A DNA stretch of 64,000 bases from CAKZLS01 sp963771545. GTDB taxonomy: Bacteria; Pseudomonadota; Alphaproteobacteria; Rhodospirillales; Defluviicoccaceae. A program made the translations under genes and the position numbers. The stretch spans positions 1,488,001 to 1,552,000 of the forward strand of contig CAVYTX010000002.1 in the NCBI GenBank assembly GCA_963771545.1, in the 5' to 3' direction. The notes under the pieces are model-generated. The model had not been told where the DNA came from. It saw nothing but the letters and a program-made list of their open reading frames with translations, and ran no database searches. Shown here one piece after another: positions 47,317 through 57,142 of this stretch. How positions within the stretch are numbered: position 1 is the stretch's first letter; each line of letters starts with the position of its first letter.

Positions 47317-47420
47317 GCTCCAGAGCGTTCAGGCGGGGATCATCGGGCTTGACCGGCGGCGTTTCGACCACTATTGTTCTTTTTTCGTTCTGTTCTAAGC
47401 GGCACCGTCACCGGCAAGGT

Positions 47421-47741
47421 CGTTAATTGGAACGAACGGTCCATAATGACGATAAATGACGACATCGAAAGCGGAACGATCCCGGGGCGAAACGGCGTGT
47501 TTTATTTAATATCAAGGGCTTACGTCGTTGCGGAGCGAGAATGAGCATTCTTGAATGTACATTTTATTTCAATGGGTTCTAGACAAAATTGACGACAAAT
47601 GATGACAAATGACGACATTTTGAGGCCATTTATTTCGGGCCAGTGAAATCAAGGACTTAGCAAATGTCAAGTCGTCAAATGTCGTCTTTTTCGCGAAATC
47701 TGTCGTCTTTTTCGGCGTTTTTTTGACGACACGTGTCGTCA
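47421..47741 (+). repeat. R element copy 2 (321 bp)
   Basis: Starts CGTTAATTGGAACGAACG and ends with the palindrome TGACGACACGTGTCGTCA. It aligns end to end with copy 3 (53201-53521, also 321 bp). Copies of TGACGACA lie in the first two thirds and TGTCGTCA/TGTCGTCT in the last third, so the motifs face each other. A minus-strand frame of about 60 codons is kept between copies 2 and 3 (ending SLISLARNKWPQNVVICHHL and a few more residues), but it lacks a convincing start. Confidence 0.88.
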
Positions 47742-47750
47742 CTGCCGAGC

Positions 47751-47822
47751 GCCGACGCCGAGGGTCTCGAGGCGCACGCGCGATCCGTGGCCGTCCGCAT
47801 GAACCGCGCGCCGAAATTCTGA
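47751..47822 (+). pseudogene. Second copy of the last 72 bases of hisD
   Basis: 72 bases matching hisD 41769-41840 with four differences, including the stop codon. No further hisD sequence precedes it; R copy 2 ends nine bases upstream. It is either what remains of a hisD duplicate cut by R2, or the displaced original gene end left by an element that integrated at the hisD 3' end and restored the gene. Confidence 0.8.
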
Positions 47823-48130
47823 CCCAGAGACCGGCAAGATGACGGCCGGGGAATGCGTCGCCGCCCGCATCGGGCGCTGGAAGGCTGGCATGCGACAATG
47901 TCGGCCCTGACACGTTCGCGTAAACACCTTCGCGGAGGACTTGGTCAGCCACTGACCCCAAAGCCGCGGTCGTTAAGAAGCGCCGAAATAGGCAGAGGTC
48001 GACCCGATGCGGAAGTCGGCTCGCCGTGGGTTTATAGCAGGAGGAGACTTGAGGCGTTGATTGTGCGGGCATGCGCCGCGGCTGCGGAAGCGGGCTTGCG
48101 CGGCCTTCGTCAAGGCCTCCCGGACTTATA
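47823..48130. other. Intergenic stretch between hisD remnant and P2
   Basis: 308 bases with no convincing gene. GTTCGCGTAAACACC with flanking sequence (about 47905-47950) resembles the bases just after intact hisD (41841-41880), so this part probably descends from the same locus. Confidence 0.5.
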
Positions 48131-48388
48131 CCAACGGCCGTTAATAATAACTCATTGTGATCGTGTTTCCCGCATCCTCGGCAGGAGGGGCCGCGCCGGC
48201 GATGGGGACCCATCGTCAAGCGGTTCCGACGCCCCAAGGATGCGCGAAACACGACCCGCCGGGCGGCCTATCGAGGTTTCCGGACGGTGTCCCGCGGCGC
48301 TTATGATGCTCCCGCATCACCGCGCACCACGCTCCTTGCCGGAAACCTCGATAGGTCGTCACAATGGGTCATTATTAATGACCGTTGG
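48131..48388. repeat. P element copy 2 (258 bp)
   Basis: Same length and arm order as P1. TA borders lie at 48129-48130 and 48389-48390. The outer left arm begins CCAACGGCCGTTAATAAT and the right arm complement begins CCAACGGTCATTAATAAT. Arm B is 48265-48357. It lies 52 bases beyond the end of the GGDEF-EAL coding frame and could act as a hairpin end for that transcript. Confidence 0.9.
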
Positions 48389-48440
48389 TATTAAAGCTAC
48401 AAACGACTCCTGGCTGGTTCGAGGCCACCCCCACGACGTC

Positions 48441-51400
48441 CTAGACAATGCCTTCGAAAGGCACAGGAGCAGCGAAGACATAGCCCTGCGCGTAATCAAC
48501 ACCGAGGTACCGCAGACGATTGATAACGGCGTCAGTGTGCGCATGCTCTGCGATCGTGGTGATACCGAGTGCGTGTCCGACCTCATTGATCGCCGCCACC
48601 ATGGCTTCGTCATGGGGACTATCGACCACGTGCGTCACGAAAGTTCCATCGATCTTCAGATAGTCGGCGGGCAAGTCTCGAAGATACCGGAAGGATGATA
48701 GGCCGCTGCCGAAATCGTCCAGGGCGAAGCGGCTGCCGCGCGCCTTCATTTCGCCGATAAACTGTATCGTGCGATCGAGGTTGTGAATGGCGGCGGTTTC
48801 GGTGATTTCGAAGCAGATTCGGTCCGCCGGTACGCCGCTCGCCGTCAACTGGTCGCCCACAAATTCCGCAAAGCCGTCGGTGTTCAACGACCCGCCCGAG
48901 AGATTAACCGCAATCTGCAGCCCGGCCGATGCGCAGCCGCCGTCGGCGTACATTCGGAACGCGGTCGTGATCACCCAGCGATCAATGGCAGCCATCAAAT
49001 CGAAGCGCTCCGCAGCCGGAATGAACGTATCCGGGAGCATCACAACACCGTCTTCGCCCAGCAGCCGGATCAAGATCTCGTAATAGAGAGGTGCCGCGCT
49101 CCCCTCCCGCGCCAGCGACACCACCGGCTGGCAGTACAGGCGGAAGCGGTTCTGCTCTATCGCCTGTTTCAACGTCGCAGCGACCACGATTTGCGCATGA
49201 TCGCGCGAGGGCTCGACGCCATACACAACGATACGGTTTCGCCCGTTCTTTTTCGCTGTGTAGCACGCCACGTCGGCCTGGCTCAGGATTTGCGTTTCAC
49301 TCTCCGATTGGGTGGTAATGGCGACGACGCCGGCGCTCGCGCCGACCTGAAGCGAGCGACCCTCCCAAACGAAGCGCCACTCCCCGAGAGTGGCGACGAT
49401 GGTCTCGGCGATGCGGCTCGCTTCGGATAACGTGCATTCCTCGAGCAGAAGTCCAAACTCGTCCCCGCCCAGTCTGGCAAACGTATCCCGCTCCCTAAAC
49501 TCGTTGGTCAACCGTCCTCTTACCTGCTGTAGCAACGCGTCGCCGGCGGCGTGACCGGCGGTGTCGTTGATCAGCTTGAATTGGTCCAGGTCGATGTAGC
49601 AGAGCACGTGGTGCCGACCGTGTTGTTGGGCGCTCAGCACGGCACGCCGCAAGCGCTGTTCGAACTCGCGGCGGTTCGGCAGGCCGGTCAGCCAATCGTG
49701 AGAAGCGTCGTGTTTCAGCCGCGCCTCGGCGTGGATTCGCGACGTGATGTCATCGATGGCGAGGAGGATCAGGTCCCCAGTATCGGCGTTGCCCGAAAGC
49801 TTGCGCACGTTGAGAAGCAGGGTTCGCCGGCCGAGTTGCGAGAAGTCCATTTGGACGGAAACATCCTCGATCGGTTTACCTGTCCGCAACACGTCGGCCA
49901 GCAATGACCGCAACGGTTGGATGTCCTGTTGCGCATTGCCGAGGTCGCAAAAGAGTTCTATTTTCGATCTCGGTTGCGGACAGACCGAACAGCGCATTGA
50001 AGGCCCGGTTGGCCGATCGGATCCGTAGATCGTGATCGAGGACCACCAGAGGCTGCCGGGTGGTCTCGACGATGGTTTCGGCATAGATCCGCGCGTCGTT
50101 GATTGCGTCCGCCGCCTGCTTGCGTTCGGTGATGTCCACGAACGTAATGACGACACCGGCGATGCGATTGTCATACGTGGTGTATGGGAGCATGCGTCTC
50201 AAGTACCACCGGCCGGTGTCACTGCGCACTTCGGCCTCAATGCCGGTCATTTTGTCGAGCGCTTTCGCGGTGTCGCTCAGCAAGTCGGAATCGAGGAATT
50301 TCAAGGCGAAGTTCCCGATCGGCCGACCGATATCGGAGGGCATGAGATCGAGGAGATCCCTGCTGCCCGGCGAGAACCAGCTGATGTGCAGGTCCATATC
50401 CAGAAAGACGGTGGCGATGTCGGTGCTGTTCAGCAGATTGCTTAGGTTGTCAGAAAGCGTCTTCGATTCCGCGATCTTGTTCTGAAGCTCGCTGTTGGTC
50501 GTATTCAGCTCCTCGTTGTAGCAGTGCAGCTCCTCCTTGGAGGTCTCCAGCTCTTCGTTGGTCGATCGCAGCTCCTCGTTCATCGAAATCATTTCCTCAT
50601 TCGCGGCTTTCATCTCCTCGTTGGCGATCTCCAACTCCGCGATGGTGCTCTGAAGCTCGTCTCGGATCGATCTCAGCACCTCTTCCAGGGCCTGCGTGCC
50701 GAGCGTGCCCTCCGCAACCTCTGCAGCCTCCGCCGGAAGGGCGGAGTCGGTCGAGCGCACCGCCGGTGTCGGCTCGAAGGTCACCAGCAGCAAGTCGGAT
50801 GTCGGCCCCGACGCAGCCAATGGCGCGACTGTCACCGATGTCGGGCCACTGGCTGCGTTGGGGCCGGTGTCATGCCGATACACTCGCGCCTTGAAGGTTA
50901 CACTTTCAGCTGTATCAATCGCCTTTCGCACCGAGGAGCAGAGTCGCGCCTGCAGCCCCTTGCGGGCCATCCCGACCAAATCGCTGGACGGCTCCCCCGT
51001 CGGCTGCTGCAGATAGTCCCCCGTCGCGCCGTGGAAGTACAGAACGCGGCCCTTTCGGTCGATCAACACCGCGGCCGGGGCAAACCGCTCGAGCAGCGCG
51101 CGCTTCGCCACGTCGGCAGGCCGGGTAAACAGCTCCCAATTCGACCCTGCGGGCGCGTTCCCGCCTTGCGACGCCACTGGGTCAAACCCTGGGAAATTCA
51201 AGATGTCATGCCGGGCCGGGCCGAGCCGACGGTATATCCGCCACTTCTTCGAGACTTGTTCGAACAGCCCGTCGTCGTTGCCAATCGTCTCAGCGTTGCC
51301 GAGAAACAGAGCGCCGCCCTCCCGTAGGGCGAAATGGAAACGCGCGATAAGCTTCCGCTGCGCCTGCTTGTCGAGATAGATCAAGAAGTTGCGGCAAGAG

Positions 51401-52620
51401 ATCAAATCAAGGTGCGAAAACGGCGGATCGCGAAGCAGGTCATGCGAGGCGAACACGATCCGTTCGCGCAGGTCCTTTTTGACCTGGTAGGCGTTGTCAA
51501 TCGGGTCAAAGAACCGGTTAAGGCGTTCCGGTGAAATCGCTTCCACGGCGGCAGCGTGATAGATGCCTTCGCGGGCCGCCCTCAGATTGCTTTTCTGGGG
51601 GTCCGTGGCGAAGATCTTCACGTCGAATTGCTTGCCTGCCGCCTCGGCCCGTTCGAATGCCAGCATCGCTAGCGAATAGGCTTCCTCGCCCGAGGCACAA
51701 GCCGGCACCCAGAAGCGCACCGGCGCACCTGTCTGCCGCTCGGTGACCAGCGCCGCCAGCACTGCCGTATCCAACGCCTGCCACGCTTCGGGGTCGCGAA
51801 AATAGCCGGTGACGCTGATCATCAGGTCCGTGGAAAGGGCCTTGATTTCGCCCGGGTTCGTGCTCAACACGTCCGCATAGTTGGTGAGCGTCTGCACATC
51901 GTTGAGGCCCATGCGTCGATCAATGCGGCGCAGCAGCGTATTCTGCTTGTAACCGCCGAACGCGTGACCGGACCAATCTCGCACAATCGTCAGAATCGTC
52001 TCCAGCTCGGAAGATTCATCGGCCATCTTGGTCTGGATACCATCCCGAGTTGAGACGTAGTTGTGTCGGACGTAACGCAGAAGCACCTCCGGCATTTTCT
52101 CGGGCGCGAGAACTTGATCGGCGACCCCCGCCGAGATCGCGCTGCGCGGCATGCCGTCGAATTGTGCACTTTCCGGATCCTGGACAAGCGTTATGCCGCC
52201 TCGCGCCCTGATCTCCCTGAGGCCGTGGCTTCCGTTGCTCCCGGTGCCCGAGAGGACGATGCCGATCGCCCGTTCCTGACAGTCCTCCGCCAGGGATTCG
52301 AAGAAGGCATCGATCGGGTGGCGCTGACCTCGCGGCACGGCGGGATCGGAAAGGCGCAGCGCGCCGTCGAGGATCGTCAACGTCCGGTCGGGCAAGATCA
52401 CATGAACGCGGTTGGGCTCGGCGGCCATCTGGTCGCAGATATCCACCACCGGCATCGTGGTGTGATTTGAAAGCAAAGACGCGAACGCGCTCTCGTGGGT
52501 CGGATCCAGGTGGACAACGACCACGAAAGCACACCCGCTATCTCCCGGCATTGCATCAAGGAAATCACTGATCGCCCTTAATCCACCCGCCGACGCACCG
52601 ATGCCGACTATCGGAAACAT
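48441..52620 (-). pseudogene. CheB-CheR-PAS-GGDEF-EAL hybrid signalling gene, split by one base
   Basis: The first frame (52620 to 49876) codes for a CheB methylesterase domain (GIGASAGGLRAI; the usual catalytic Asp place reads SGTGSNGSHG, an Asn), a CheR methyltransferase (VPACASGEEAYSLAML; NFLIYLD), a coiled coil (about residues 640-740) and PAS domains. The second frame (to 48441) continues the last PAS and adds GGDEF (RLGGDEFGLLLEE) and EAL (YEILIRLLGEDG; FALDDFGSGLSSFRYLRDL). The GGDEF core reads GGDEF, and the EAL signature reads EIL. The join is at 49956: one extra A after AATAGA; removing it gives NRLFCDLGNA, the family reading. The full protein would be about 1392 residues, linking receptor-methylation-like modules to c-di-GMP turnover. 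Confidence 0.8.
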
Positions 52621-53200
52621 GGCTTCACCCCCTCGCGGAAATACTTAACGCGCGCCCCGCGCATCCCTCATTCGACGCATTCGCCGGTGCGGAGGCGTTC
52701 GAAAATCACGCAGTTTCTATCCCACTGCACAAGACCCTATACTCCATCCGATATTAACCCAATTGGAGTACGTTGTTAAGCCAATCGAAGTACTATACCA
52801 CGTTGCGAGGTAATCGTTTCCGTTCCCCCGCCGATTGCAAACTCCTTATACCAACCGTCCTTGATAATGCCTCCTTCTGGCGATCCGCGTTAGCCGTTCC
52901 ATGAACGGATATGGCTACAAGCGGCGGTGTGCGCACGTGGACACGTTCCTCCGAAAACCGACTCAGACCGGAAGTGCCCAGGTAGATTGACGGTTTTTCA
53001 ATAGCGTCGCCAATCCGAGGAGATGGGACGCCCGGAACCCGCGGCGTGCAAGCGACGACGCGGGCCATTGAAAACCGCCGAGAAACAGGATATTATTCCT
53101 GTTTCGTCGATGAACGAACCGCCGCTGATGGAAAACAACACTTACTGCGCGAGAAACTTTTTTGCGCGGGAGAGGAAAAGCCGACAAATCGCGCCAAATG
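52621..53200. other. Intergenic stretch, no gene seen; one solo P end
   Basis: 580 bases upstream of the hybrid signalling gene. A partial P element end (TATACCAACCGTCCTTGATA) lies at about 52848. The short frames here lack ribosome sites and family likeness. The promoter of the signalling gene should be in the part near 52621-52800, which is AT-rich; TTAACCCAATTGGAGTACG and AAGCCAATCGAAGTAC nearby are similar short blocks. Confidence 0.45.
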
Positions 53201-53521
53201 CGTTAATTGGAACGAACGATCCGATATGACGACAAATGACGACATCGAAAGCGGAACGATCCCGGGGCGAAACGGCGTGTTTTATTTAATTTCAAGGACT
53301 TACGTCGTTACAGAGCGAGAATAAGTATTCTTGAATGTACAAATTATTTCAATGGGTTCCAGACAAAATTGACGACAAATGATGACAAATGACGACATTT
53401 TGAGCCCATTTATTTCGGGCCAATGAAATCAAGGGCTTAACAAATGTCAAGTCGTCAAATGTCGTCTTCTTCGCGGAAAATGTCGTCAATTTCTGGCTTT
53501 TTTTGACGACACGCGTCGTCA
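53201..53521 (+). repeat. R element copy 3 (321 bp)
   Basis: Same orientation, length and ends as copy 2. The terminal palindrome here is TGACGACACGCGTCGTCA: the central CGTG of copy 2 is CGCG, and the sequence is still self-complementary. Copies 2 and 3 differ at scattered single bases, with few or no indels. Confidence 0.88.
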
Positions 53522-53605
53522 CGCCCGAATCCGGCAAATCCGCTCATTCCGCGCCGGTGAATACCCGCGATGCGCGAAGTTATCGCGTGTTAGGGGCGGG
53601 TGATA

Positions 53606-53880
53606 CCAACGGTCGCTAATAATGACTTATTGTGACGGCCTATCGAGGTTTCCGGACAGCGTCCCGCGCCGCTTGTGATGCTCCCGCATCACGGCACGCC
53701 ACGCTCCTTGCCGGAAACCTCGATAGGCCGCCCGGAGGGTCGCGTTTCGCGCATCCTCGGGGCCCACACGTTTGGAATATGGGGGAACCGCTTGACGATG
53801 CGCCCGCATCGCCGGCGCGGCCCCTCCTGCCGAGGATGCGTGAAACACGATCACAATGGGTCATTATTAGCGACCGTTGG
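53606..53880. repeat. P element copy 3 (275 bp), internal arm inverted
   Basis: TA borders lie at 53604-53605 and 53881-53882. Both outer arms begin CCAACGGTCGCTAATAAT when read inward. Arm B (53637-53729) has the same plus-strand direction as in copies 1 and 2, but arm A is its reverse complement and lies to the right of it. The element therefore looks flipped as a whole with arm B flipped back. Arm A also carries an altered loop (CACACGTTTGGAATATGG). Its right end codes for the last residues of the lipoprotein gene. Confidence 0.9.
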
Positions 53881-54474
53881 TATGAGATCGGCGGCGAGGC
53901 GGGCGCAGATCTCGGCGAAGGCGGCGCTGAAGGCATCCACGGCGGATTCGATGGTGTCGTCCGCCGGCACGGCTTCCGCCCGGTATATGCCGATGTCGAG
54001 CAAACGGCCGCGGTCGTTGTCCCGGAGCGCGATCTCCATCTCCACGACCGCCCGGGGCGCCGCGCCGGTCAGCCGTTCCAATCGCAACAGCCGTGAAACC
54101 ACCGAGCTGGGAGGGTCGACGCGCATGGTCTCGGTGACCAAGGATCCGGCAATGCCCATGGCCCGCAGGTAGCGGACGAGCTCGTCGCGCAGCATGTACG
54201 CCGGCGGCTCGGCCCAGTAATGATAGCTGTAGGTCTCCAGCGCGTTGGGCCGGGCGCTGTCCGCGTGAACGATGGCCCGGCCCGCCGTCAGTCCGCCGGC
54301 GCTCACGTCCTCCACCTCCAGGGCGCCGGCGAAGCGCGGCCGGGCCAGGGGGTGCTCCGGCTTGGGCGCCTCGATGCGGTAGAACCGGTCGGTTGGAACC
54401 TCCGGCCGGGCGCAGGCCGCGAGCCCGAGCGCCAACAGGACAACGACCGGCGCCCAATATCTCATGTCCCTCAC
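53851..54474 (-). CDS. ABC-transport auxiliary lipoprotein (PqiC-like)
   Basis: 207 residues. A lipoprotein signal is visible: MRDMRYWAPVVVLLALGLAA with a lipobox ending in ALGLAAC (Cys 21). The mature part (TDRFYRIEAPKP, SYHYWAEPPAYMLRDELVRY) matches the ABC_trans_aux/PqiC family, outer-membrane lipoproteins that partner MCE-type transporters. It follows mlaD by 14 bases and closes the operon. The final ten or so residues (PTVANNDPL) and the stop are encoded by repeat P3, so the native C-terminus has been replaced. Confidence 0.87.
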   Translation of the reverse strand: MRDMRYWAPVVVLLALGLAACARPEVPTDRFYRIEAPKPEHPLARPRFAGALEVEDVSAGGLTAGRAIVHADSARPNALETYSYHYWAEPPAYMLRDELVRYLRAMGIAGSLVTETMRVDPPSSVVSRLLRLERLTGAAPRAVVEMEIALRDNDRGRLLDIGIYRAEAVPADDTIESAVDAFSAAFAEICARLAADLIPTVANNDPL

Positions 54475-54488
54475 CTCGCGCTCAGCCG

Positions 54489-55463
54489 TTATCGGGTTCG
54501 GGCCGCGTCGACGGGCGGCGAGCCGTCCAGGAGCAGCCCGGGATTCTGACGGATCTGGCGGCTGAATTCGTACATGTTGCGGCTGGCGCCATCCATATTC
54601 TGGGTGATCGAGTCGATGTTTCGGGCCATGGAACGCATGATGTGCCGCAAGTCGGACAGGGACCGGTCGACGTTGACGCGATTGTCCCCGACGACGCCGT
54701 CCAGCGTGGTGGCCACCCGGTCGAGCTTCGCCGACAGCGCCGCGAGATTGGCGGCCGAGCGGTTCAGGTTGCCGATCAGCGCCTCCACCTTTCCGCGATT
54801 TTCGGGGCCGACCAGAGCCCGCGCGTCGGTCGCCGCCGCGTTCATGGTGTCGGTGAAGCGGTCGACCTTGTCGACGATCGCCGGCAGGCGGGTGTTCACG
54901 TATTCCGCCAGCGACGCCAGGTTGCGGGCCAGCGGCTTGATGTCCGAGCCGAGCACATCGCGGGCCGTTCCCACGGTGTCGCCGATGGAGGCCAGAAGCG
55001 GTTCGATGCCCTCTTTGGTCAGAGACCCCACCTGGGAAGCGAGCTTTGACACCGCCGAAATTACATCGGCGCCCTCGCGGCTCGGAACGGCGCTTCCGGC
55101 CGCCAGCGCCGTGGCGCTGTCGCCGGCCTCGATGTTGATGGTCACCGCCGCCAACAGCCTCGGCGCGGTGATGGCGGCGATGCTGTCCTCGGGGATCCGC
55201 CAGTCCCGTTCGACGATGAAATCGACGCGAAAGCGCATGCCGCCCTCCACCGGCTCCGGGGTCACGTCTTGCACCTGACCGATGGGATAGCCCTCGTAGA
55301 GCACCTGGGTGCCGAATTTCACGCCGGTGACGTTGCGATAAACGGCGTGATAGTCGTCGGTGGCCCCGGTGCGCCCCATCAGCACCGCCAGCGACACCAC
55401 CAGCGCGACGAGCATCGCCAGGACGAAGGCGCCCACGACCACATAATTGAGCTTGCCATTCAT
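54489..55463 (-). CDS. mlaD: MlaD-type MCE domain protein
   Basis: 324 residues with one N-terminal membrane anchor (YVVVGAFVLAMLVALVVSLA) and an MCE domain (about residues 40-120: GVKFGTQVLYEGYPIGQVQD). A long helical C-terminal part (residues 135-300) is predicted to form a periplasmic tunnel or coil, longer than in E. coli MlaD and more like PqiB or Mce tails. It binds phospholipid between ABC permease and periplasm. Its start touches the mlaF stop directly. Confidence 0.88.
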   Translation of the reverse strand: MNGKLNYVVVGAFVLAMLVALVVSLAVLMGRTGATDDYHAVYRNVTGVKFGTQVLYEGYPIGQVQDVTPEPVEGGMRFRVDFIVERDWRIPEDSIAAITAPRLLAAVTINIEAGDSATALAAGSAVPSREGADVISAVSKLASQVGSLTKEGIEPLLASIGDTVGTARDVLGSDIKPLARNLASLAEYVNTRLPAIVDKVDRFTDTMNAAATDARALVGPENRGKVEALIGNLNRSAANLAALSAKLDRVATTLDGVVGDNRVNVDRSLSDLRHIMRSMARNIDSITQNMDGASRNMYEFSRQIRQNPGLLLDGSPPVDAARTR

Positions 55464-56315
55464 CTATCGCCCTCTCTCGCCGGGGTGCGGACCGTGTCCA
55501 CGCATAAGGCGGTCCAAGTAGCCATCGGGGTCGATGGTGTCATCCTCCGCGCGCCGGTTGAGCAGGTTCTGGATCCGCTCGCTGGGATGGCCGCGCACCT
55601 CCGCCACCGTGCCCACGAACAGGATTGTGCCGCTATCCAGCACCGCGATCCGGTCGGCGATCTTGAACGCGCTCTCCAATTCATGGGTCACGACGACAAT
55701 GGTCATGCCCATGGCGTCCCGCAGATCCAGAATGAGATCGTCGATGGCGGACGCCACCGCCGGATCGAGGCCCGCGGACGGCTCGTCGCAGAACAGGATC
55801 TTCGGATCCATGACGATGGCGCGGGCGAAGGCCGCCCGCTTGATCATGCCGCCCGAGAGCTCCGAGGGCCTGAGATCCTCGAAGCCGGCGAGGCCGACGA
55901 CCTCCAGCTTCAATCGCGCCATGATTTTCATGGTAACGGGATCCAGGCCGGTATGCTCCACGAGCGGCAGGACGATGTTCTCGACGAGGCTCATGGAGCT
56001 GAACAAGGCCCCGCCCTGAAAGGCGACGCCGATCTTCTTTCGAAGATCCGCGAGTTCCCTGGAACCGGCGGTGGCGATGTCCGTTTCGAGGACCCGGACG
56101 GTGCCGGACGCGGGCGTCTCGAGCCCGAGCATGTGCCGCAACAGAGTGCTCTTGCCCGAGCCGCTCCCGCCCATGATGACCATGATCTCGCCTTCGTAAA
56201 CGTCGAGATCGACGTCCTTCAGAATTTGCCGCGGACCGTAGTGGGTGATCAGGTCGCGGACCTCGATCACCGTCCCTGCGTTGACGGCCTCCGCGTTTGT
56301 AGCCGCGGTATTCAC
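55464..56315 (-). CDS. mlaF: MlaF-type ABC transporter ATPase
   Basis: 283 residues. Walker A is GGSGSGKSTLLRHML (about residue 50), the signature LSGGMIKRAAFARA, Walker B ILFCDEPSAGLDP and H-loop VVVTHELES; all are intact. As the cytosolic ATPase of an MCE system it powers lipid transfer across the envelope. The C-terminal extension ending in MRGHGPHPGERGR is short. It overlaps mlaE by 4 bases. Confidence 0.92.
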   Translation of the reverse strand: MNTAATNAEAVNAGTVIEVRDLITHYGPRQILKDVDLDVYEGEIMVIMGGSGSGKSTLLRHMLGLETPASGTVRVLETDIATAGSRELADLRKKIGVAFQGGALFSSMSLVENIVLPLVEHTGLDPVTMKIMARLKLEVVGLAGFEDLRPSELSGGMIKRAAFARAIVMDPKILFCDEPSAGLDPAVASAIDDLILDLRDAMGMTIVVVTHELESAFKIADRIAVLDSGTILFVGTVAEVRGHPSERIQNLLNRRAEDDTIDPDGYLDRLMRGHGPHPGERGR

Positions 56316-57127
56316 CGCGTCACCACGAACACGAACAGCATGTCGGTGATGACGATCGCCGCGATCGACTGCACCACCGCCCGGGTGGTGTAGCGCCCGA
56401 CGCCCTCGGCCCCGCCGCTCACCGAGGCGCCGTTCAGGACGCCGATGACGGCGATCAGCACCGCGAAGATGGCGCTCTTTCCGACCCCGTGGAGGACGTC
56501 GTTTTCCGTGAGTATGGTGACGAGTTCGTCGCCGTAGGCGGCCATGGTCATGCCCAGTTCGACCCCCACGTAGGCTCCGGCCGCCGCCAGTCCGACGATG
56601 TCGCTGAAGATGGTCAGCGCCGGCACCATCACCAGACAGCCGAGCAGCGCGGGAACCACCAGATAGCGAACCGGATTGATCCCCATGACGCTGAGCGCGT
56701 CCAGTTCCTGGTTGATCTTCATCGTCCCGATGCGGGCGGCCAGCGCGGATCCCGACCGGCCGGCCACCAGGATCCCGGTGATGAGCGGCGCGAACTCCCG
56801 CGTCATCGACAGCGCGATGCCGATGGTGACCCGCGACTCGGCGCCGAAGATCCTGAGGGTATAGATGCCCTGGATCGCCAGCATGACCCCGATGGTCGCC
56901 GCCATGACGCCGACGATGGGGATCGCCTTGACGCCGATTTCCATCATCTGGGCGAACACCGCCCGCGCCCGCACCGGCTGGCGGCGCCGGGGACCCAAAA
57001 TCAGCCAGTAGACGCTCTCGACGACCAGTCCGGCGCCCCTGCCCATCAGCTCGACCGCGCCCACGGCCGATCGTCCGACCCGATCGAACATTCGGATCAC
57101 GGGCGGCCGTGCGGGGAGGGTTGCCAT
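56312..57127 (-). CDS. mlaE: MlaE-type ABC permease
   Basis: 271 residues with five to six membrane helices. The family motif FAPLITGILVAGRSGSALAA and the elbow block MKINQELDALSVMGINPVRY are both present, as is GASVSGGAEGVGRYTTRAVV near the end. It forms the dimeric inner-membrane core with two MlaF subunits. It lies 15 bases after the STAS gene. Confidence 0.92.
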   Translation of the reverse strand: MATLPARPPVIRMFDRVGRSAVGAVELMGRGAGLVVESVYWLILGPRRRQPVRARAVFAQMMEIGVKAIPIVGVMAATIGVMLAIQGIYTLRIFGAESRVTIGIALSMTREFAPLITGILVAGRSGSALAARIGTMKINQELDALSVMGINPVRYLVVPALLGCLVMVPALTIFSDIVGLAAAGAYVGVELGMTMAAYGDELVTILTENDVLHGVGKSAIFAVLIAVIGVLNGASVSGGAEGVGRYTTRAVVQSIAAIVITDMLFVFVVTR

Positions 57128-57142
57128 GGGGAGTCCTCGGCT

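Noticed and set aside
47569..48252. A 227-codon minus-strand frame running through R2 and the hisD remnant
   Set aside because: It is pieced together from R repeat, antisense hisD end and P2 sequence; only the R part is kept between copies, and it has no start.
52793..53068. A 91-codon minus-strand frame upstream of the hybrid signalling gene
   Set aside because: No ribosome site, no family resemblance, and it overlaps a solo P end.
53220..53520. Spaced TGACGACA repeats in R elements as a CRISPR-like array
   Set aside because: Units are 7-8 bases, spacing is irregular, orientation switches, and the whole 321-bp block is repeated elsewhere with identical spacers.
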